Of a stretch of DNA of 64,000 nt, positions 29,558-39,085 are shown piece by piece. The notes under the pieces are model-generated. The model did no database searches, was not told where the DNA came from, and saw nothing but the letters and a program-made list of their open reading frames with translations. Position 1 is the first letter of the stretch, and every line of letters begins with the position of its first letter. A program made the translations under genes and the position numbers. This DNA is from Corynebacterium poyangense (lineage in GTDB: Bacteria; Actinomycetota; Actinomycetes; Mycobacteriales; Mycobacteriaceae), in assembly GCF_014522205.1 (NCBI RefSeq), contig NZ_CP046884.1, positions 1,674,001 through 1,738,000 of the forward strand, in the 5' to 3' direction.

Positions 29558-30789
29558 TAGGATTCACGCTCCCAGAAAGCCGGGCCCACAGGCTCAATGA
29601 AGTCGCCTTTCGCAACCAAGTAGCCTTCCTCGTCTACCTCAATAGGTAACTGTGGAAGGGCACGGGCAGCCGGGCCGAAGAGTGGCTTTCCGTACATCTT
29701 GGCGTCAAATTGCGACTGGTGGCAGGGGCAAAGAATACGGTTTGTTTGGGCCTCGTACAGCGAGGTGGGGCAACCGATATGGGTACAAATCTTGGAATAA
29801 GCGTAGAAGTCTCCGTAGTGGAAGTCCTCTTGTCCCTTACGCTCCACCACTTCTTGGGCATCCTTGTGACGGAGCCTAATTAGCATGACGGCGTTGCGAG
29901 GACCATGAATGGAGTGCATGTGCTCGGTATAAACATCGCGCTTAGGATCATGACGATCTTTATCGTTGACTAGTTCATCAGGAAGCGGGAATACCGTTTC
30001 CATTGACCCGGCGTCGAGGTCTTCCGGACGCATCCGAACCAGGCGAGCAATACCAGCAGTAGAAGCATGGGTCACGGCGTTGGGGTGATCCTTGTCGCCC
30101 TTTTCCAAAGCAGCAATCGCGCCGGTGTCGCGCCCCAAGTAGAGCTTGACGTTCTTGGACTTCAGGGTCCACCCGGAGGTCCACAGAGTGCCGTCGCCCT
30201 GCAGTCCTAACACACCTGGTTTCCAGGGATTCCGAATCATTCCACCCATCGGAAGAATAATGGCCAAACCAGCCAGGATGCCGGATGCACCCAACATACC
30301 GGCTAGAACCTTCCGACGTCCGAGGGTGGAGGTGGTCCAGGAATCATTCAGCAAGGCTGTGATAGTCCGACGATCAACTTCATCCGACGGGCCATCGTGG
30401 CGTCGCTGAACGGAGATTTCCTCCGGAACGATCTTCTTCACATAGGTCACCACTGCTAGACCAAGGCAGCCTATTGCTAAGGCACCGCAGACACCAAGCA
30501 ATGGTGTGTAGAAGGTGTAGAGCCACATGCCATCAGCGCCGAGTCCCTTGTAGCGCCAGGGCCAGAATAGGTAGACGCCGAGGAATCCAATGGCACCGAT
30601 GATGGAAAGAACTAGAAAAGTTCCGACGGCACGGGAAGCACGTTTGGAAGCCGGGTCATTATCTACCGGGAAACGCTCTTTCCGATAGGCAACCGTCACA
30701 CCATCTAGTTCGGTGCCGAGCCGAGCAAGTTCATCATTGCTCATGCTATTTAGCTCTTGGGGGGTATAGTTTTTCTTCTCGTTGCTCAT
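29557..30789 (-). CDS. qcrA: Cytochrome bc1 complex, Rieske iron-sulfur subunit
   Basis: QcrA carries the 2Fe-2S centre that takes electrons from menaquinol. The start at 30789 ([13 protein letters not shown], 410 residues) overlaps the qcrC stop as ATGA; a longer frame to 30891 is an artefact. Three membrane segments lie in the N-terminal half, as in other actinobacterial Rieske proteins. The cluster-binding motifs CTHIGC and CPCHQS are present near the C-terminus. Confidence 0.95.
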   Translation of the reverse strand: MSNEKKNYTPQELNSMSNDELARLGTELDGVTVAYRKERFPVDNDPASKRASRAVGTFLVLSIIGAIGFLGVYLFWPWRYKGLGADGMWLYTFYTPLLGVCGALAIGCLGLAVVTYVKKIVPEEISVQRRHDGPSDEVDRRTITALLNDSWTTSTLGRRKVLAGMLGASGILAGLAIILPMGGMIRNPWKPGVLGLQGDGTLWTSGWTLKSKNVKLYLGRDTGAIAALEKGDKDHPNAVTHASTAGIARLVRMRPEDLDAGSMETVFPLPDELVNDKDRHDPKRDVYTEHMHSIHGPRNAVMLIRLRHKDAQEVVERKGQEDFHYGDFYAYSKICTHIGCPTSLYEAQTNRILCPCHQSQFDAKMYGKPLFGPAARALPQLPIEVDEEGYLVAKGDFIEPVGPAFWERES

Positions 30790-31679
30790 GAACGGGTTCC
30801 AATCCACATCGCAGCGGCGATCATGACGACAATGCCGACCAGCCACATAAACATGCCTTCGGCCACTGGGCCGAGTCCACCGAGGCTCCAACCACCTGGG
30901 TTCGGGGTCTCCTTAGAAGCCTTAATGAAAGCAATGATGTCTTTCTTCTCGTCTGCCGACAACTGGCGATCAGAGAACTTCGGCATATTCTGAGAGCCAT
31001 TAACCATTGCTTGGTAAATCTCCTGCTCATTAGCAGGATCAAGGTAAGGAGCATACTTACCGGAGGAAAGAGCACCGCCACGTCCAGTGAAGTTGTGGCA
31101 GGATGCGCAATTCAAGCGGAAGAGGTCGGAACCGCGAGCAACGTCTGCCGGGTCAATGCCGTCTTTTTCACTGTAATTAGCACCGCGCAGAGACTCCATA
31201 GCTACTTGGCCGTTCTTGTCCCAAACAATGTCAGGACCGTTACCGTTTGCGGCCACATAAGCAGCGAGAGCAAGGGTTTGCTTCTCGGTGTAGCGAGGAT
31301 CTTTCCGCTCAGCCTGGGCGTCATTCGACATCATCGGCATACGGCCGGAGTGAACCTGGAAATAGGTGGCTCCGGCACCCACCCCAATAAGGGAAGGGCC
31401 GCGCTGTTCTACACCCTGCAAATTAGCACCGTGGCAGGTAATGCACGCAGTGTCATAAAGGTCTTTACCTTCTTGGATCAAGCTCTGGTCATCCAGCTTC
31501 GCGTTGGCTACCTGAGGATCCGGAGTTAAAGCAGTAGCAAGCACGCCAGCACCAGTCAGACCGATGGTGAGAGCTACAGCTCCAGCAGCGGTCCGACGCG
31601 CCTTATGACGTGTCCTCGTCTTCTTCGCGTCCCGGGCGGCTGAGGATTCCGCCTTTCGGAACTTCCATGTGATATCCAT
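30786..31679 (-). CDS. qcrC: Cytochrome bc1 complex, dihaem cytochrome c subunit
   Basis: QcrC replaces soluble cytochrome c in this supercomplex, passing electrons from the Rieske centre to the CuA site of oxidase. The 297-residue protein has an N-terminal signal anchor (about 28-50), two CxxCH haem sites (CITCH and CASCH), and a C-terminal membrane helix. The ATG at 31679 follows AAAGGTAAAAG. It lies 63 bp downstream of ctaE. Confidence 0.95.
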   Translation of the reverse strand: MDITWKFRKAESSAARDAKKTRTRHKARRTAAGAVALTIGLTGAGVLATALTPDPQVANAKLDDQSLIQEGKDLYDTACITCHGANLQGVEQRGPSLIGVGAGATYFQVHSGRMPMMSNDAQAERKDPRYTEKQTLALAAYVAANGNGPDIVWDKNGQVAMESLRGANYSEKDGIDPADVARGSDLFRLNCASCHNFTGRGGALSSGKYAPYLDPANEQEIYQAMVNGSQNMPKFSDRQLSADEKKDIIAFIKASKETPNPGGWSLGGLGPVAEGMFMWLVGIVVMIAAAMWIGTRS

Positions 31680-31742
31680 CTTTTACCTTTGGATTTCGAG
31701 GTTGATTCTGGCTAGTTTTCGGGTCGATCGGATCGAACTGGT

Positions 31743-32393
31743 CTAGTGGATGATGTAGACGATGAAGAACAGGCCAATCCAAATAACGTCAACGAAGTGC
31801 CAGTAATAAGAGGTAACCATCGCAGCGGTTGCTTGTGCTGGCGTAAACTTCGCCTTCGAGATACGAAGCAGGAGAACCAGGAACGCTAGCACGCCGGCAA
31901 GGACGTGAGCTGCGTGGAACCCTGTCGTAATGAAGAAGACTGAAGCAAACACAGAGCTTGGAATAGTAACTCCGTGCATAACTAGCTCGGTGTACTCATA
32001 CATCTGCATTGCCAGGAAGATCACACCAAGCAGAATGGTTAACACGTACCATCTACGAAGTCCGAATACGTCACCCCTTTCAGCTGCGAAGACGCCGAGC
32101 TGGGAAGTAACTGAGGAAGAAACCAACACGACCGTGATTACGAAGGCGTACCACGGGTTCAAGTGTTCGGTTTGCTTCGCCCAATCGCCTTCCTGACCAT
32201 TGGCGCGAGAGGTAAACCACATCGCGAACAGCCCGGCGAAGAACATCAATTCCTGAGACAGGAACACGATTGTCCCCACACTGACCATGTTCGGTCGGTT
32301 CAGTGCGGCGACACGTCGTGGTGCTGCCATACCTTGGTTTGAAACTGCGCTCGTCACGTGTTCTAGTATGACCGTCTTCGTCGTGGAAGTCAC
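31743..32393 (-). CDS. ctaE: Cytochrome c oxidase subunit III
   Basis: CtaE is subunit III of the aa3-type cytochrome c oxidase. The 216-residue protein has about five membrane segments, with the family motifs [12 protein letters not shown] and [19 protein letters not shown] start at 32393 follows GGGGGTGG. It is the first gene of the ctaE-qcrC-qcrA-qcrB unit; a GlxR-like box lies about 240 bp upstream. Confidence 0.95.
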   Translation of the reverse strand: MTSTTKTVILEHVTSAVSNQGMAAPRRVAALNRPNMVSVGTIVFLSQELMFFAGLFAMWFTSRANGQEGDWAKQTEHLNPWYAFVITVVLVSSSVTSQLGVFAAERGDVFGLRRWYVLTILLGVIFLAMQMYEYTELVMHGVTIPSSVFASVFFITTGFHAAHVLAGVLAFLVLLLRISKAKFTPAQATAAMVTSYYWHFVDVIWIGLFFIVYIIH

Positions 32394-32631
32394 TTCACCA
32401 CCCCCTTAATTCACAGCATTTTTTGAACTGTTTACCTGGGCTTTTCTCTTTCTCCCTAAGAAACTTTAAAAATTTTGATCTTCTTGGGAACTTTTATCCG
32501 TGTTTATCCGACGGGGTATCCATGCAGGTCATAAGCATCTTCTCTATCACCCCTGCTATCTACCCCCAAAAGTAAAGCTTCTTCCTTCCGGTGAACTGCT
32601 CTTTTAGGGCAAAACTCAATGAGTTCCAGGA

Positions 32632-32647
32632 AGAGATGTATTTCACA
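32632..32647. promoter_or_regulatory. GlxR/CRP-like box upstream of ctaE
   Basis: The minus-strand sequence TGTGAAATACATCTCT agrees with the corynebacterial GlxR consensus TGTGANNTANNTCACA at 10 of 12 fixed positions. It lies in the 442-bp gap between ctaF and ctaE, upstream of ctaE. GlxR is the cAMP-responsive global regulator, and I recall respiratory genes among its targets in C. glutamicum. Apart from this and the ctaF terminator I see nothing coding in 32394-32835. Confidence 0.5.
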
Positions 32648-32771
32648 TTTTCACCGCTTTGCTTTTACCCAGGTGACATACTTTCGGTTGACCCCTCCCC
32701 TATAACCCACCCCGCCCTGCGCGGACATGGTCTCACAGGGTTTTCTTAACCCCGTCATGTGAGTGGAACGA

Positions 32772-32810
32772 CAAAAACGCTGCCTCTCTTCACATTCAGA
32801 GAGACAGCGT
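32772..32810 (-). terminator. Terminator of ctaC-ctaF
   Basis: ACGCTGCCTCTCT (32777-32789) pairs with AGAGAGACAGCGT (32798-32810) with one mismatch. On the minus strand the stem is followed by TTTT. It lies 25 bp past ctaF, so ctaE is transcribed separately. Confidence 0.85.
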
Positions 32811-32835
32811 AATGCGTGGACAGGTCAGGAAATAC

Positions 32836-33267
32836 TTAGTGCTTTTCCTTGGGGAGACCGTACTGAAGGTTCAACATCGTGGTGGTGTAGATCAACAACA
32901 CAGCACCCAGAATCAGCAACCACCAGTGCAGGAAGGCGATTCCTAAGCCCAGCACCATGATGGCACCAGCCATAGCTGCGGGCCAGATGGAGTGAGGACT
33001 AAAGAATCCGAGGGTTCCAGCCTTATCGGCAACTTCAGCTTCCTCCCAGTCTTCCGGCAAAACATCGCTGCGATTCGAGGTCAAGTGAAGGTAGCCGCCA
33101 AGCATAATCGCTAGGACGCAGGCAAGGATCAGTGCGACGGTGCCAGCCCATTCCAATCCACGCGGATTACCGCCGTCGCTAACCATGGTGGTTGCGAAGA
33201 TGTAAATGACAGACATCAGCGCCAGGAACACCGCGGTTCCGTACATAATTTTTGCGCCAGGATTCAT
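32836..33267 (-). CDS. ctaF: Cytochrome c oxidase subunit IV, actinobacterial type
   Basis: CtaF is the small fourth subunit specific to actinobacterial aa3 oxidases. The 143-residue protein has four membrane segments (about 4-24, 36-59, 89-110, 112-132) and starts [20 protein letters not shown]. It lies 22 bp downstream of ctaC, forming the ctaCF pair, and ends at a strong terminator. Confidence 0.9.
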   Translation of the reverse strand: MNPGAKIMYGTAVFLALMSVIYIFATTMVSDGGNPRGLEWAGTVALILACVLAIMLGGYLHLTSNRSDVLPEDWEEAEVADKAGTLGFFSPHSIWPAAMAGAIMVLGLGIAFLHWWLLILGAVLLIYTTTMLNLQYGLPKEKH

Positions 33268-33289
33268 GAGTATTTACTCCTTCGCTTTT

Positions 33290-34384
33290 TTACTTGACCC
33301 CAGTTGGGTCGTTGATGTTGTTTCCATCCCTAGTATCCCGCAAGGAGCTAAAGGGATGAGTAGAGGTTGCAAACTTTGGCTGCCCAATGGCACCTAGAGC
33401 CTCGGAGTTCGGAGCATCTGGATGAGTCCTTCGATACTCAATGTAATCCTTGAACTTCTCCGGGCTTACGACCCGAACTTCGAAATTCATCATGGCGTGG
33501 TAGGTACCGCACATCTCCGCGCACCGACCTACGAATGCACCTTCCTTGTCAATCTTTTCAATTTGGAAAGTGCGCTCAGAGGAGTTCGCTTCCGGGTGAG
33601 CATAAGCGTCGCGCTTAAACAGGAATTCCGGCACCCAGAATGCGTGGGTTACATCAGCCGAGGCGAGATTAAACTCAATCGGAGTGTTGCTGGGGAGTAC
33701 CAATACCGGCACTTCTTCGGTGCTTCCCACAGTCTCAATCTGGTCATACTTCAGATAGGACTTATCAGACATAGCCTTACCGTGGATGGGATTAACCGCA
33801 TCTTCACCGGGGTTCACCGAGGCTTTTTCTGCCTGCTTGGTCCGAGTCTCGTCTGTACCTTTATAAACTTGTCCATCTGTGGTTAAGCTGCCGGCTACTT
33901 CTTCATAGCCAAACTTCCAGTTCCACTGGAAAGCGGTGACATCCACCTTAACCTGCGGGTTCTTATCTCTCGCAGTGACCTTATCTTGGGCCTGGACGGT
34001 GAAGAAGAACAGTCCCATGACAATGAGAATCGGGAGAATGGTCAGCACCATTTCCAAAGGAATGTTGTATTGAAGCTGACGCGGAAACTCTCCGTCGCCG
34101 CGCTTTTCAGCTTTCTTAGCATTCCACTTACCGAAGATGGCGTAGAGGAAGATCCCCCACATGATGATTCCGATGATCCAGGCGGTGACCCAGGTCCAGA
34201 CCCAGAAATTGCCCATGCTGTGAGCTTCGGGGGTTATACCTTCGGGCCAGCCCATCCTGATGAAGTGAAAAAACTTATTGTCGGGCGCAGAGACATCACA
34301 TCCCGTCATGCCCATAGCGGCCAGCGCAAAGACCCCGCCGAGGGCCATTGTGCGACCAACGCCACGCTTAGTTCGCTGTTCCAC
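33290..34384 (-). CDS. ctaC: Cytochrome c oxidase subunit II (lipoprotein)
   Basis: CtaC holds the CuA centre that accepts electrons from QcrC. I start at the GTG at 34384 (364 residues), preceded by GGAAGG; a longer frame to 34468 has no support. An N-terminal signal with the lipobox-like MTGC is followed by two membrane helices. The CuA ligands are in THAFWVPEF and CAEMCGTYHAMMNFEV. An insertion of about 45 charged residues (VAGSLTTDGQVYKGTDE and following) is typical of actinobacterial CtaC. Confidence 0.95.
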   Translation of the reverse strand: MEQRTKRGVGRTMALGGVFALAAMGMTGCDVSAPDNKFFHFIRMGWPEGITPEAHSMGNFWVWTWVTAWIIGIIMWGIFLYAIFGKWNAKKAEKRGDGEFPRQLQYNIPLEMVLTILPILIVMGLFFFTVQAQDKVTARDKNPQVKVDVTAFQWNWKFGYEEVAGSLTTDGQVYKGTDETRTKQAEKASVNPGEDAVNPIHGKAMSDKSYLKYDQIETVGSTEEVPVLVLPSNTPIEFNLASADVTHAFWVPEFLFKRDAYAHPEANSSERTFQIEKIDKEGAFVGRCAEMCGTYHAMMNFEVRVVSPEKFKDYIEYRRTHPDAPNSEALGAIGQPKFATSTHPFSSLRDTRDGNNINDPTGVK

Positions 34385-34580
34385 GTGTGTCTGCCTTCCT
34401 GTCCACACAAGAGTCTCAGAAACCCGAAGGTTCCTCCTAACTAGGGAGGATAGCTTATGTACCTGCATTTCCCATGATCACTCCCCCTAATTCGACGCCT
34501 CTTCTATCGCCTAATCTCACTGTTTTTTAAGGATCCTACAGCTAAATGGACGTCGCCCCGATATGCCTACTTCTTTAAGG

Positions 34581-34596
34581 TGTAATTCAACTCACA
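34581..34596. promoter_or_regulatory. GlxR/CRP-like box between ctaC and asnB
   Basis: The minus-strand sequence TGTGAGTTGAATTACA matches the GlxR consensus TGTGANNTANNTCACA at 10 of 12 fixed positions. It lies about 200 bp upstream of ctaC and about 145 bp upstream of the divergent asnB/ltsA. It could serve either gene. Confidence 0.45.
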
Positions 34597-34738
34597 GCGT
34601 ATCCATCGAAGGTTTACACCCATTTGTTCCCCCTCTTCTACCTACGCCTTTTCACTTGCGGTTTCCACACTCCTGGAAAACACCGTATCGTTAAAAGATC
34701 ATTTCATCTTTCCGACCTCAAGGAGGAGCTGCGCAAGT

Positions 34739-36661
34739 ATGTGCGGGTTTCTAGGAATTTTGACCGCCCATGGCAATGCGGAGGAGTTTGTATCTACAGC
34801 TCAATCTGCATTACCCATGATGCGCCATCGCGGACCGGATGATTCTGGAACCTGGCATGACCAGGACACAGTTTTCGGATTTGCTCGGTTGTCCATTATC
34901 GATATTGAGCATTCTCATCAACCCCTACTCTGGGGTCCTACCGATAACCCCGAGCGATATTTGTTGACTTTTAACGGGGAAATCTACAACTACGTGGAGC
35001 TGCGTGAGGAGCTTCAAGCTGCCGGGCTTGAATTTAAAACCTCGGGCGACTCTGAAACGATTGTCGCAGGTTTTCACCACTGGGGCGAGAAGGTCGTTGA
35101 CCATTTGCGCGGAATGTATGCGTTCGCCATCTGGGACTCGGAAACTAAGGAACTGTTCCTCGCACGGGACCGTTTTGGCATCAAACCTCTGTATTTTGCG
35201 ACGACTTCCGCTGGAACTATGTTCAGCTCCGAGAAAAAGTGCTTATTAGCCATGGCTGAGTTGATGAATCTAGGACTTGACCTTGACCGGCGAGCGATCG
35301 AGCACTATGTGGATCTGCAGTACGTGCCCGAGCCGGAAAGTCTTCACAGCCACATTCGGCGTCTGGAATCGGGATGCACCGCTGTGGTTCGTCCCGGGGA
35401 GACAGTCACGTCACGGCGATATTTCCGACCGCAGTTTCACACCTCCCCTGTCCCTGCCGATAAGGAACAGGCTTTATTCGACTCAATCGCGGACGCACTG
35501 CGAGACAGCGTGGAAAAACATATGCGCGCCGACGTCACCGTCGGTTCCTTCTTGTCCGGAGGAATAGACTCGACCGCTATTGCCGCCCTTGCGAAGACGT
35601 TCAATCCTAACTTGCTGACATTCACCACAGGTTTTGAGCGGGAGGGTTACTCCGAGATTGATGTTGCTGCAGAATCAGCCGAAGCCATCGGTTCAGAACA
35701 CATAGTCAAGGTGGTCTCCCCCGAAGAATATGCCGAGGCTATCCCCCGCATCATGTGGTATCTGGATGATCCGGTAGCTGATCCCTCACTAGTCCCCTTG
35801 TACTTTGTGGCTCAGGAAGCCCGAAAACACGTCAAAGTAGTTCTCTCTGGTGAAGGCGCAGACGAGCTTTTTGGCGGTTACACCATCTATAAAGAACCAC
35901 TTTCCCTCGCTCCTTTTGAGAAGATCCCAGATCCGCTCCGGCGCGGACTAGGGAAGCTTTCCACGGTCTTACCTCAAGGAATGAAAGGGAAATCCCTTCT
36001 TGAGCGCGGTTCCATGAGCATGGAAGAACGGTATTACGGTAATGCTCGTTCATTCAATTTCCACCAGTTGCAGCGGGTTCTTCCCTGGGCGAAAAAGGAA
36101 TGGGATCACCGAGATGTGACTGCCCCTATCTACGCTGAATCTGCGCACATGGATCCGGTAGCTCGGATGCAGCATCTGGACATGTTCACCTGGCTACGCG
36201 GAGATATTTTGGTGAAGGCAGATAAAATCACCATGGCTAACTCCCTGGAGCTCCGCGTCCCCTTCCTTGACAAGGAAGTGTTTAACGTCGCTGAAAGTAT
36301 CCCTTATCAGCTAAAGATTTCGCACGGTACTACGAAGTACGCCTTGCGGAAAGCGATGGAACAAATTGTCCCACCACATGTTCTTCACCGACGTAAGCTT
36401 GGTTTCCCCGTCCCGATGCGCCATTGGCTCGCTGGCGATGAACTTTTTGGATGGGCCCAAGACACCATTCGAGAATCTCAAACCGAGGACATCTTTAATA
36501 AAGCTGCGGTAGAAGAAATGCTCAAAGAACACCGTGACGGGGTTAGTGACCACTCTCGCCGGTTATGGACAGTTTTGGCATTTATGATCTGGCACGGGAT
36601 TTTTGTAGAAAAGCGCATCAACCCAGCCATCGAAGAGCGCGACTACCCGGTCAATATCTAA
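34739..36661 (+). CDS. ltsA: Glutamine amidotransferase of the asparagine synthase family (LtsA/AsnB)
   Basis: The 640-residue protein has a class II glutaminase domain with the catalytic Cys2 right after the initiator (MCGFLGIL) and a synthetase domain with the PP-loop SGGIDSTA. In C. glutamicum the gene at this exact position, next to ctaC, is ltsA, which amidates the mDAP residue of peptidoglycan and gives lysozyme and temperature resistance. By synteny this is the better reading than plain asparagine synthesis. An AGGAGGAGC site precedes the ATG by 9 bases. Confidence 0.88.
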   Translation: MCGFLGILTAHGNAEEFVSTAQSALPMMRHRGPDDSGTWHDQDTVFGFARLSIIDIEHSHQPLLWGPTDNPERYLLTFNGEIYNYVELREELQAAGLEFKTSGDSETIVAGFHHWGEKVVDHLRGMYAFAIWDSETKELFLARDRFGIKPLYFATTSAGTMFSSEKKCLLAMAELMNLGLDLDRRAIEHYVDLQYVPEPESLHSHIRRLESGCTAVVRPGETVTSRRYFRPQFHTSPVPADKEQALFDSIADALRDSVEKHMRADVTVGSFLSGGIDSTAIAALAKTFNPNLLTFTTGFEREGYSEIDVAAESAEAIGSEHIVKVVSPEEYAEAIPRIMWYLDDPVADPSLVPLYFVAQEARKHVKVVLSGEGADELFGGYTIYKEPLSLAPFEKIPDPLRRGLGKLSTVLPQGMKGKSLLERGSMSMEERYYGNARSFNFHQLQRVLPWAKKEWDHRDVTAPIYAESAHMDPVARMQHLDMFTWLRGDILVKADKITMANSLELRVPFLDKEVFNVAESIPYQLKISHGTTKYALRKAMEQIVPPHVLHRRKLGFPVPMRHWLAGDELFGWAQDTIRESQTEDIFNKAAVEEMLKEHRDGVSDHSRRLWTVLAFMIWHGIFVEKRINPAIEERDYPVNI

Positions 36662-36692
36662 GCCAAGGGATACGTCGAGCTTCCTCATTAAG

Positions 36693-36747
36693 AAAACCCG
36701 GCCCTAGCCCTGCAGTCTATTCGACTGGGGCACAGAAGCCGGGTTTT
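36693..36747. terminator. Terminator between ltsA and the Fe-S carrier gene
   Basis: AAAACCCGGC (36693-36702) pairs exactly with GCCGGGTTTT (36738-36747). With A and T runs at both ends it can act in both directions between these convergent genes. Confidence 0.75.
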
Positions 36748-36805
36748 ATCACTGCATACGGACTCGGATAGCTGAGCCTATGCGTTAACGTCACCTCAGC
36801 AGGAT

Positions 36806-37150
36806 TTAGTTAAAGGAATCACCACAAGCACAGGATCCGGTTGCATTGGGGTTATCAATAGTAAAGCCCTGGGATTCAATGGTGTCGGCAAAGTCAATGG
36901 TGGCTCCCATCAAATAGGGTGCGCTCATCTTGTCGACGACAAAGCGCACACCGCCGACCATTTCGGCAATATCTCCATCAAGCTCGCGGTCATCAAACAG
37001 CAATTGATAGCGCAGGCCAGCGCAGCCTCCGGGCTGGACGGCAATCCGCAATGAAAGGTCATCGCGGCCCTCCTGATCCATCAGCGCCTTAGCTTTGGCT
37101 GCAGCTGCTTCGGTGAGAATAACGCCGGTGCCCGTTGAGGGAGCAGTCAT
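36806..37150 (-). CDS. erpA: A-type iron-sulfur carrier (IscA/ErpA family)
   Basis: The 114-residue protein is of the HesB/IscA family, which delivers Fe-S clusters to target proteins. The three Cys ligands are in QPGGCAGLRY and the C-terminal SCACGDSF. Length is typical. It is convergent with ltsA and divergent from the DUF3043 gene. In this neighbourhood plausible clients are the Rieske protein and the radical-SAM LipA, but that is only inference. The symbol is by family. Confidence 0.9.
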   Translation of the reverse strand: MTAPSTGTGVILTEAAAAKAKALMDQEGRDDLSLRIAVQPGGCAGLRYQLLFDDRELDGDIAEMVGGVRFVVDKMSAPYLMGATIDFADTIESQGFTIDNPNATGSCACGDSFN

Positions 37151-37289
37151 CTGGTTCTCCTTCTCATCACAAGTTCCAACAAAAATTGCGCAAAAGCATC
37201 GTGTTGAGACGATGGTACTCTTTTCCTTGAGACAACACGGGGAGGGTGTAGCTTATTCCCCCGCATCGTGGTTATGTAGCCTATATAGC

Positions 37290-38024
37290 GTGAAATTCCC
37301 CTGGCAAAAATCTCAAGATTCTGAATCCGTCGCAGACGGAAGCTCTTCTGCGGCTTCAGCAGCGCATGATAAGCATTCTGCCAATGAAGCAGCTACACCG
37401 GAAGAATCCGGAAAATCTGTCCCCAAGGGTTATACCCCGCCGAAAGGCCGTCCCACTCCGAAGCGCCGCGACGTCGAAATCCAACGAGGTGTCCGTCGCT
37501 CCTCTGAGCGCACACTGAGCCCCAAAGCGGCGAAGGAGCAGCGCAAGAAGCTCAAAGAATCCATGACGAAAGAGGAGTGGAAAGAATACCGCGCTAAAGA
37601 ACGAGAAAAGTCTCGCACGGCTCGGCTGGAAGCTCAGCAGCGAATGGATGCCGGCGATGAACGTTATCTTTTGGCCCGAGACAAAGGGGAGGAACGTCGC
37701 TTCACCCGTGACTGGATTGATTCCCGGCGTTTCCTCAATAACTTCTTTATGCCTTTTGCCCTGTTGATCCTTATTGTTCTTTTTGTGGGAAACTGGGCCC
37801 CCAAATTCGCCTCCGTTATCTCTACCCTCACCATGGTTGTCCTGGTGATTTTCTTTGTCGAGGGCATGGTTACCGGCAGGCGCGTTAATAGTGCGGTGCG
37901 TCAGAAATTCCCCGGAACAACTGCTACTGGATTTGGGCTAGGTTTCTATGCCTTTAGTCGAATGACTCAACCCCGACGTTGGCGTTCTCCCCGCCCACGG
38001 GTCAACATTGGAGACAAGGTTTAA
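37290..38024 (+). CDS. DUF3043 membrane protein
   Basis: I start this gene at GTG 37290 (244 residues, MKFPWQKSQDSES), the usual start of the family; upstream frame to 37095 overlaps the divergent gene and is not real. The first 145 residues are hydrophilic and highly basic (KGYTPPKGRPTPKRRDVE is a family signature). Two membrane helices follow near 155-195. TATGTA at 37273-37278 suggests a nearly leaderless transcript. Function unknown; the gene is conserved at this place in corynebacteria and mycobacteria. Confidence 0.85.
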   Translation: MKFPWQKSQDSESVADGSSSAASAAHDKHSANEAATPEESGKSVPKGYTPPKGRPTPKRRDVEIQRGVRRSSERTLSPKAAKEQRKKLKESMTKEEWKEYRAKEREKSRTARLEAQQRMDAGDERYLLARDKGEERRFTRDWIDSRRFLNNFFMPFALLILIVLFVGNWAPKFASVISTLTMVVLVIFFVEGMVTGRRVNSAVRQKFPGTTATGFGLGFYAFSRMTQPRRWRSPRPRVNIGDKV

Positions 38025-38026
38025 TC

Positions 38027-39043
38027 ATGTCTGACCTGGAATTTCCCCGCATTCCAGAACTGGACTCCTCGGCCATGACCGCTACCGCCGAGGCGTTACG
38101 TCACCGCCCCCGCCGACTAGGCCATCTTGGCTTTCTTTCTCAAGCACTAACCTGGTGGGCCGGATGCACCTCCGCTATCCCCCTTAACCTGATACAACAC
38201 CCAGCCCTGGTAGTTTTTGCTGGAGCCACCGACATTGAGCCCCAACAAGTGTCAGACCAACCGGCTGGAAGTGTGAATGAATCTCTTGCCGAATTAGAGT
38301 CCGGGGCAGGCCCCTACCAGCTACTGCGGGGAGATACCCAGCTTGAGGTAGTGGATTTGCAGGATCACCCGGTTCCAGATTTCACCCGCGCCGATACCTT
38401 AGGGCCACACAATTTTTCCGACTTCTTTCGCAGGGGCCAAGATCAAGCTGACGCTCTTATCGATAGCGGCTGTGACTTGTTAATCCCCGGATCCGTGGGC
38501 GAATCTGACCTGGCTGTGGCGGCGACACTCATCGGTGCTTTGTCTCGCCGAGAACCGGTGAGTCTCTTTCGCCTCGGCGATGATCCCGAATTGTGGAAAC
38601 GCCGGGTCGAGGTAAGCCGTAATGCCCTATATCGGGTGTTTTCCAAAGGTCTTCGGGCAACCCAGCGTCCACCCGCAACGACCCAAGCACAGTGGGCGAA
38701 GTATCTGTGCGAAAAACTAGGCTCTGCTACCACTGCGGCTCTTAGCGGGTTTTTCTGCCAGACGGCCGCCCGACGAACCCCGGTGCTTTTCGATGGCCCA
38801 CACTGCGCGACTGCAGCGCTGATCGCGGAACGGTTATGCCCGGGTACTCGACTGTGGCTCCAGCTAGCTCAGTCTTCTGCGGAACCCATGATGGAGAGCG
38901 TTGCTGAGGAATTAGAACTCCAGCCGTTGATGATTACTGGCACTGATTTACCGGAGGGGGCAGCCTCGCTCATGGCGTTGCCTCAACTCCAAGCGGGTAT
39001 TTCCTTAGTCCGAGGTGATCGGATAGATCAACCCCAGGTATAG
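38027..39043 (+). CDS. cobT: CobT-like nicotinate-nucleotide--dimethylbenzimidazole phosphoribosyltransferase
   Basis: CobT activates the lower ligand of cobalamin. The 338-residue protein (ATG 38027, 2 bp after the DUF3043 stop) has the family fold signatures: SGCDLLIPGSVGESDLAVAATLI, VLFDGPHCATAALIAERL and the C-terminal LPEGAASLMALPQLQAG, which keeps the catalytic Glu. An extra about 16 residues upstream in the frame are not likely coding. In C. glutamicum cobU and cobV accompany cobT here; both are missing. The early region is divergent, so substrate use may have changed. Confidence 0.75.
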   Translation: MSDLEFPRIPELDSSAMTATAEALRHRPRRLGHLGFLSQALTWWAGCTSAIPLNLIQHPALVVFAGATDIEPQQVSDQPAGSVNESLAELESGAGPYQLLRGDTQLEVVDLQDHPVPDFTRADTLGPHNFSDFFRRGQDQADALIDSGCDLLIPGSVGESDLAVAATLIGALSRREPVSLFRLGDDPELWKRRVEVSRNALYRVFSKGLRATQRPPATTQAQWAKYLCEKLGSATTAALSGFFCQTAARRTPVLFDGPHCATAALIAERLCPGTRLWLQLAQSSAEPMMESVAEELELQPLMITGTDLPEGAASLMALPQLQAGISLVRGDRIDQPQV

Positions 39044-39071
39044 CCCCAAGCTCAGTCACCAGCTTGAGGCT
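39042..39071. terminator. Hairpin between convergent cobT and ilvE
   Basis: AGCCCCAAGCT (39042-39052) pairs with AGCTTGAGGCT (39061-39071) with one mismatch across an 8-base loop. There is no clear T-run, so efficiency is uncertain, but position between two convergent genes supports a terminator. Confidence 0.5.
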
Positions 39072-39085
39072 AGGTATCGGTAGTC

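Noticed and set aside
37095-37289. N-terminal extension of the DUF3043 protein
   Set aside because: The extension overlaps the start of the divergent Fe-S carrier gene, and the family start is at KFPWQK.
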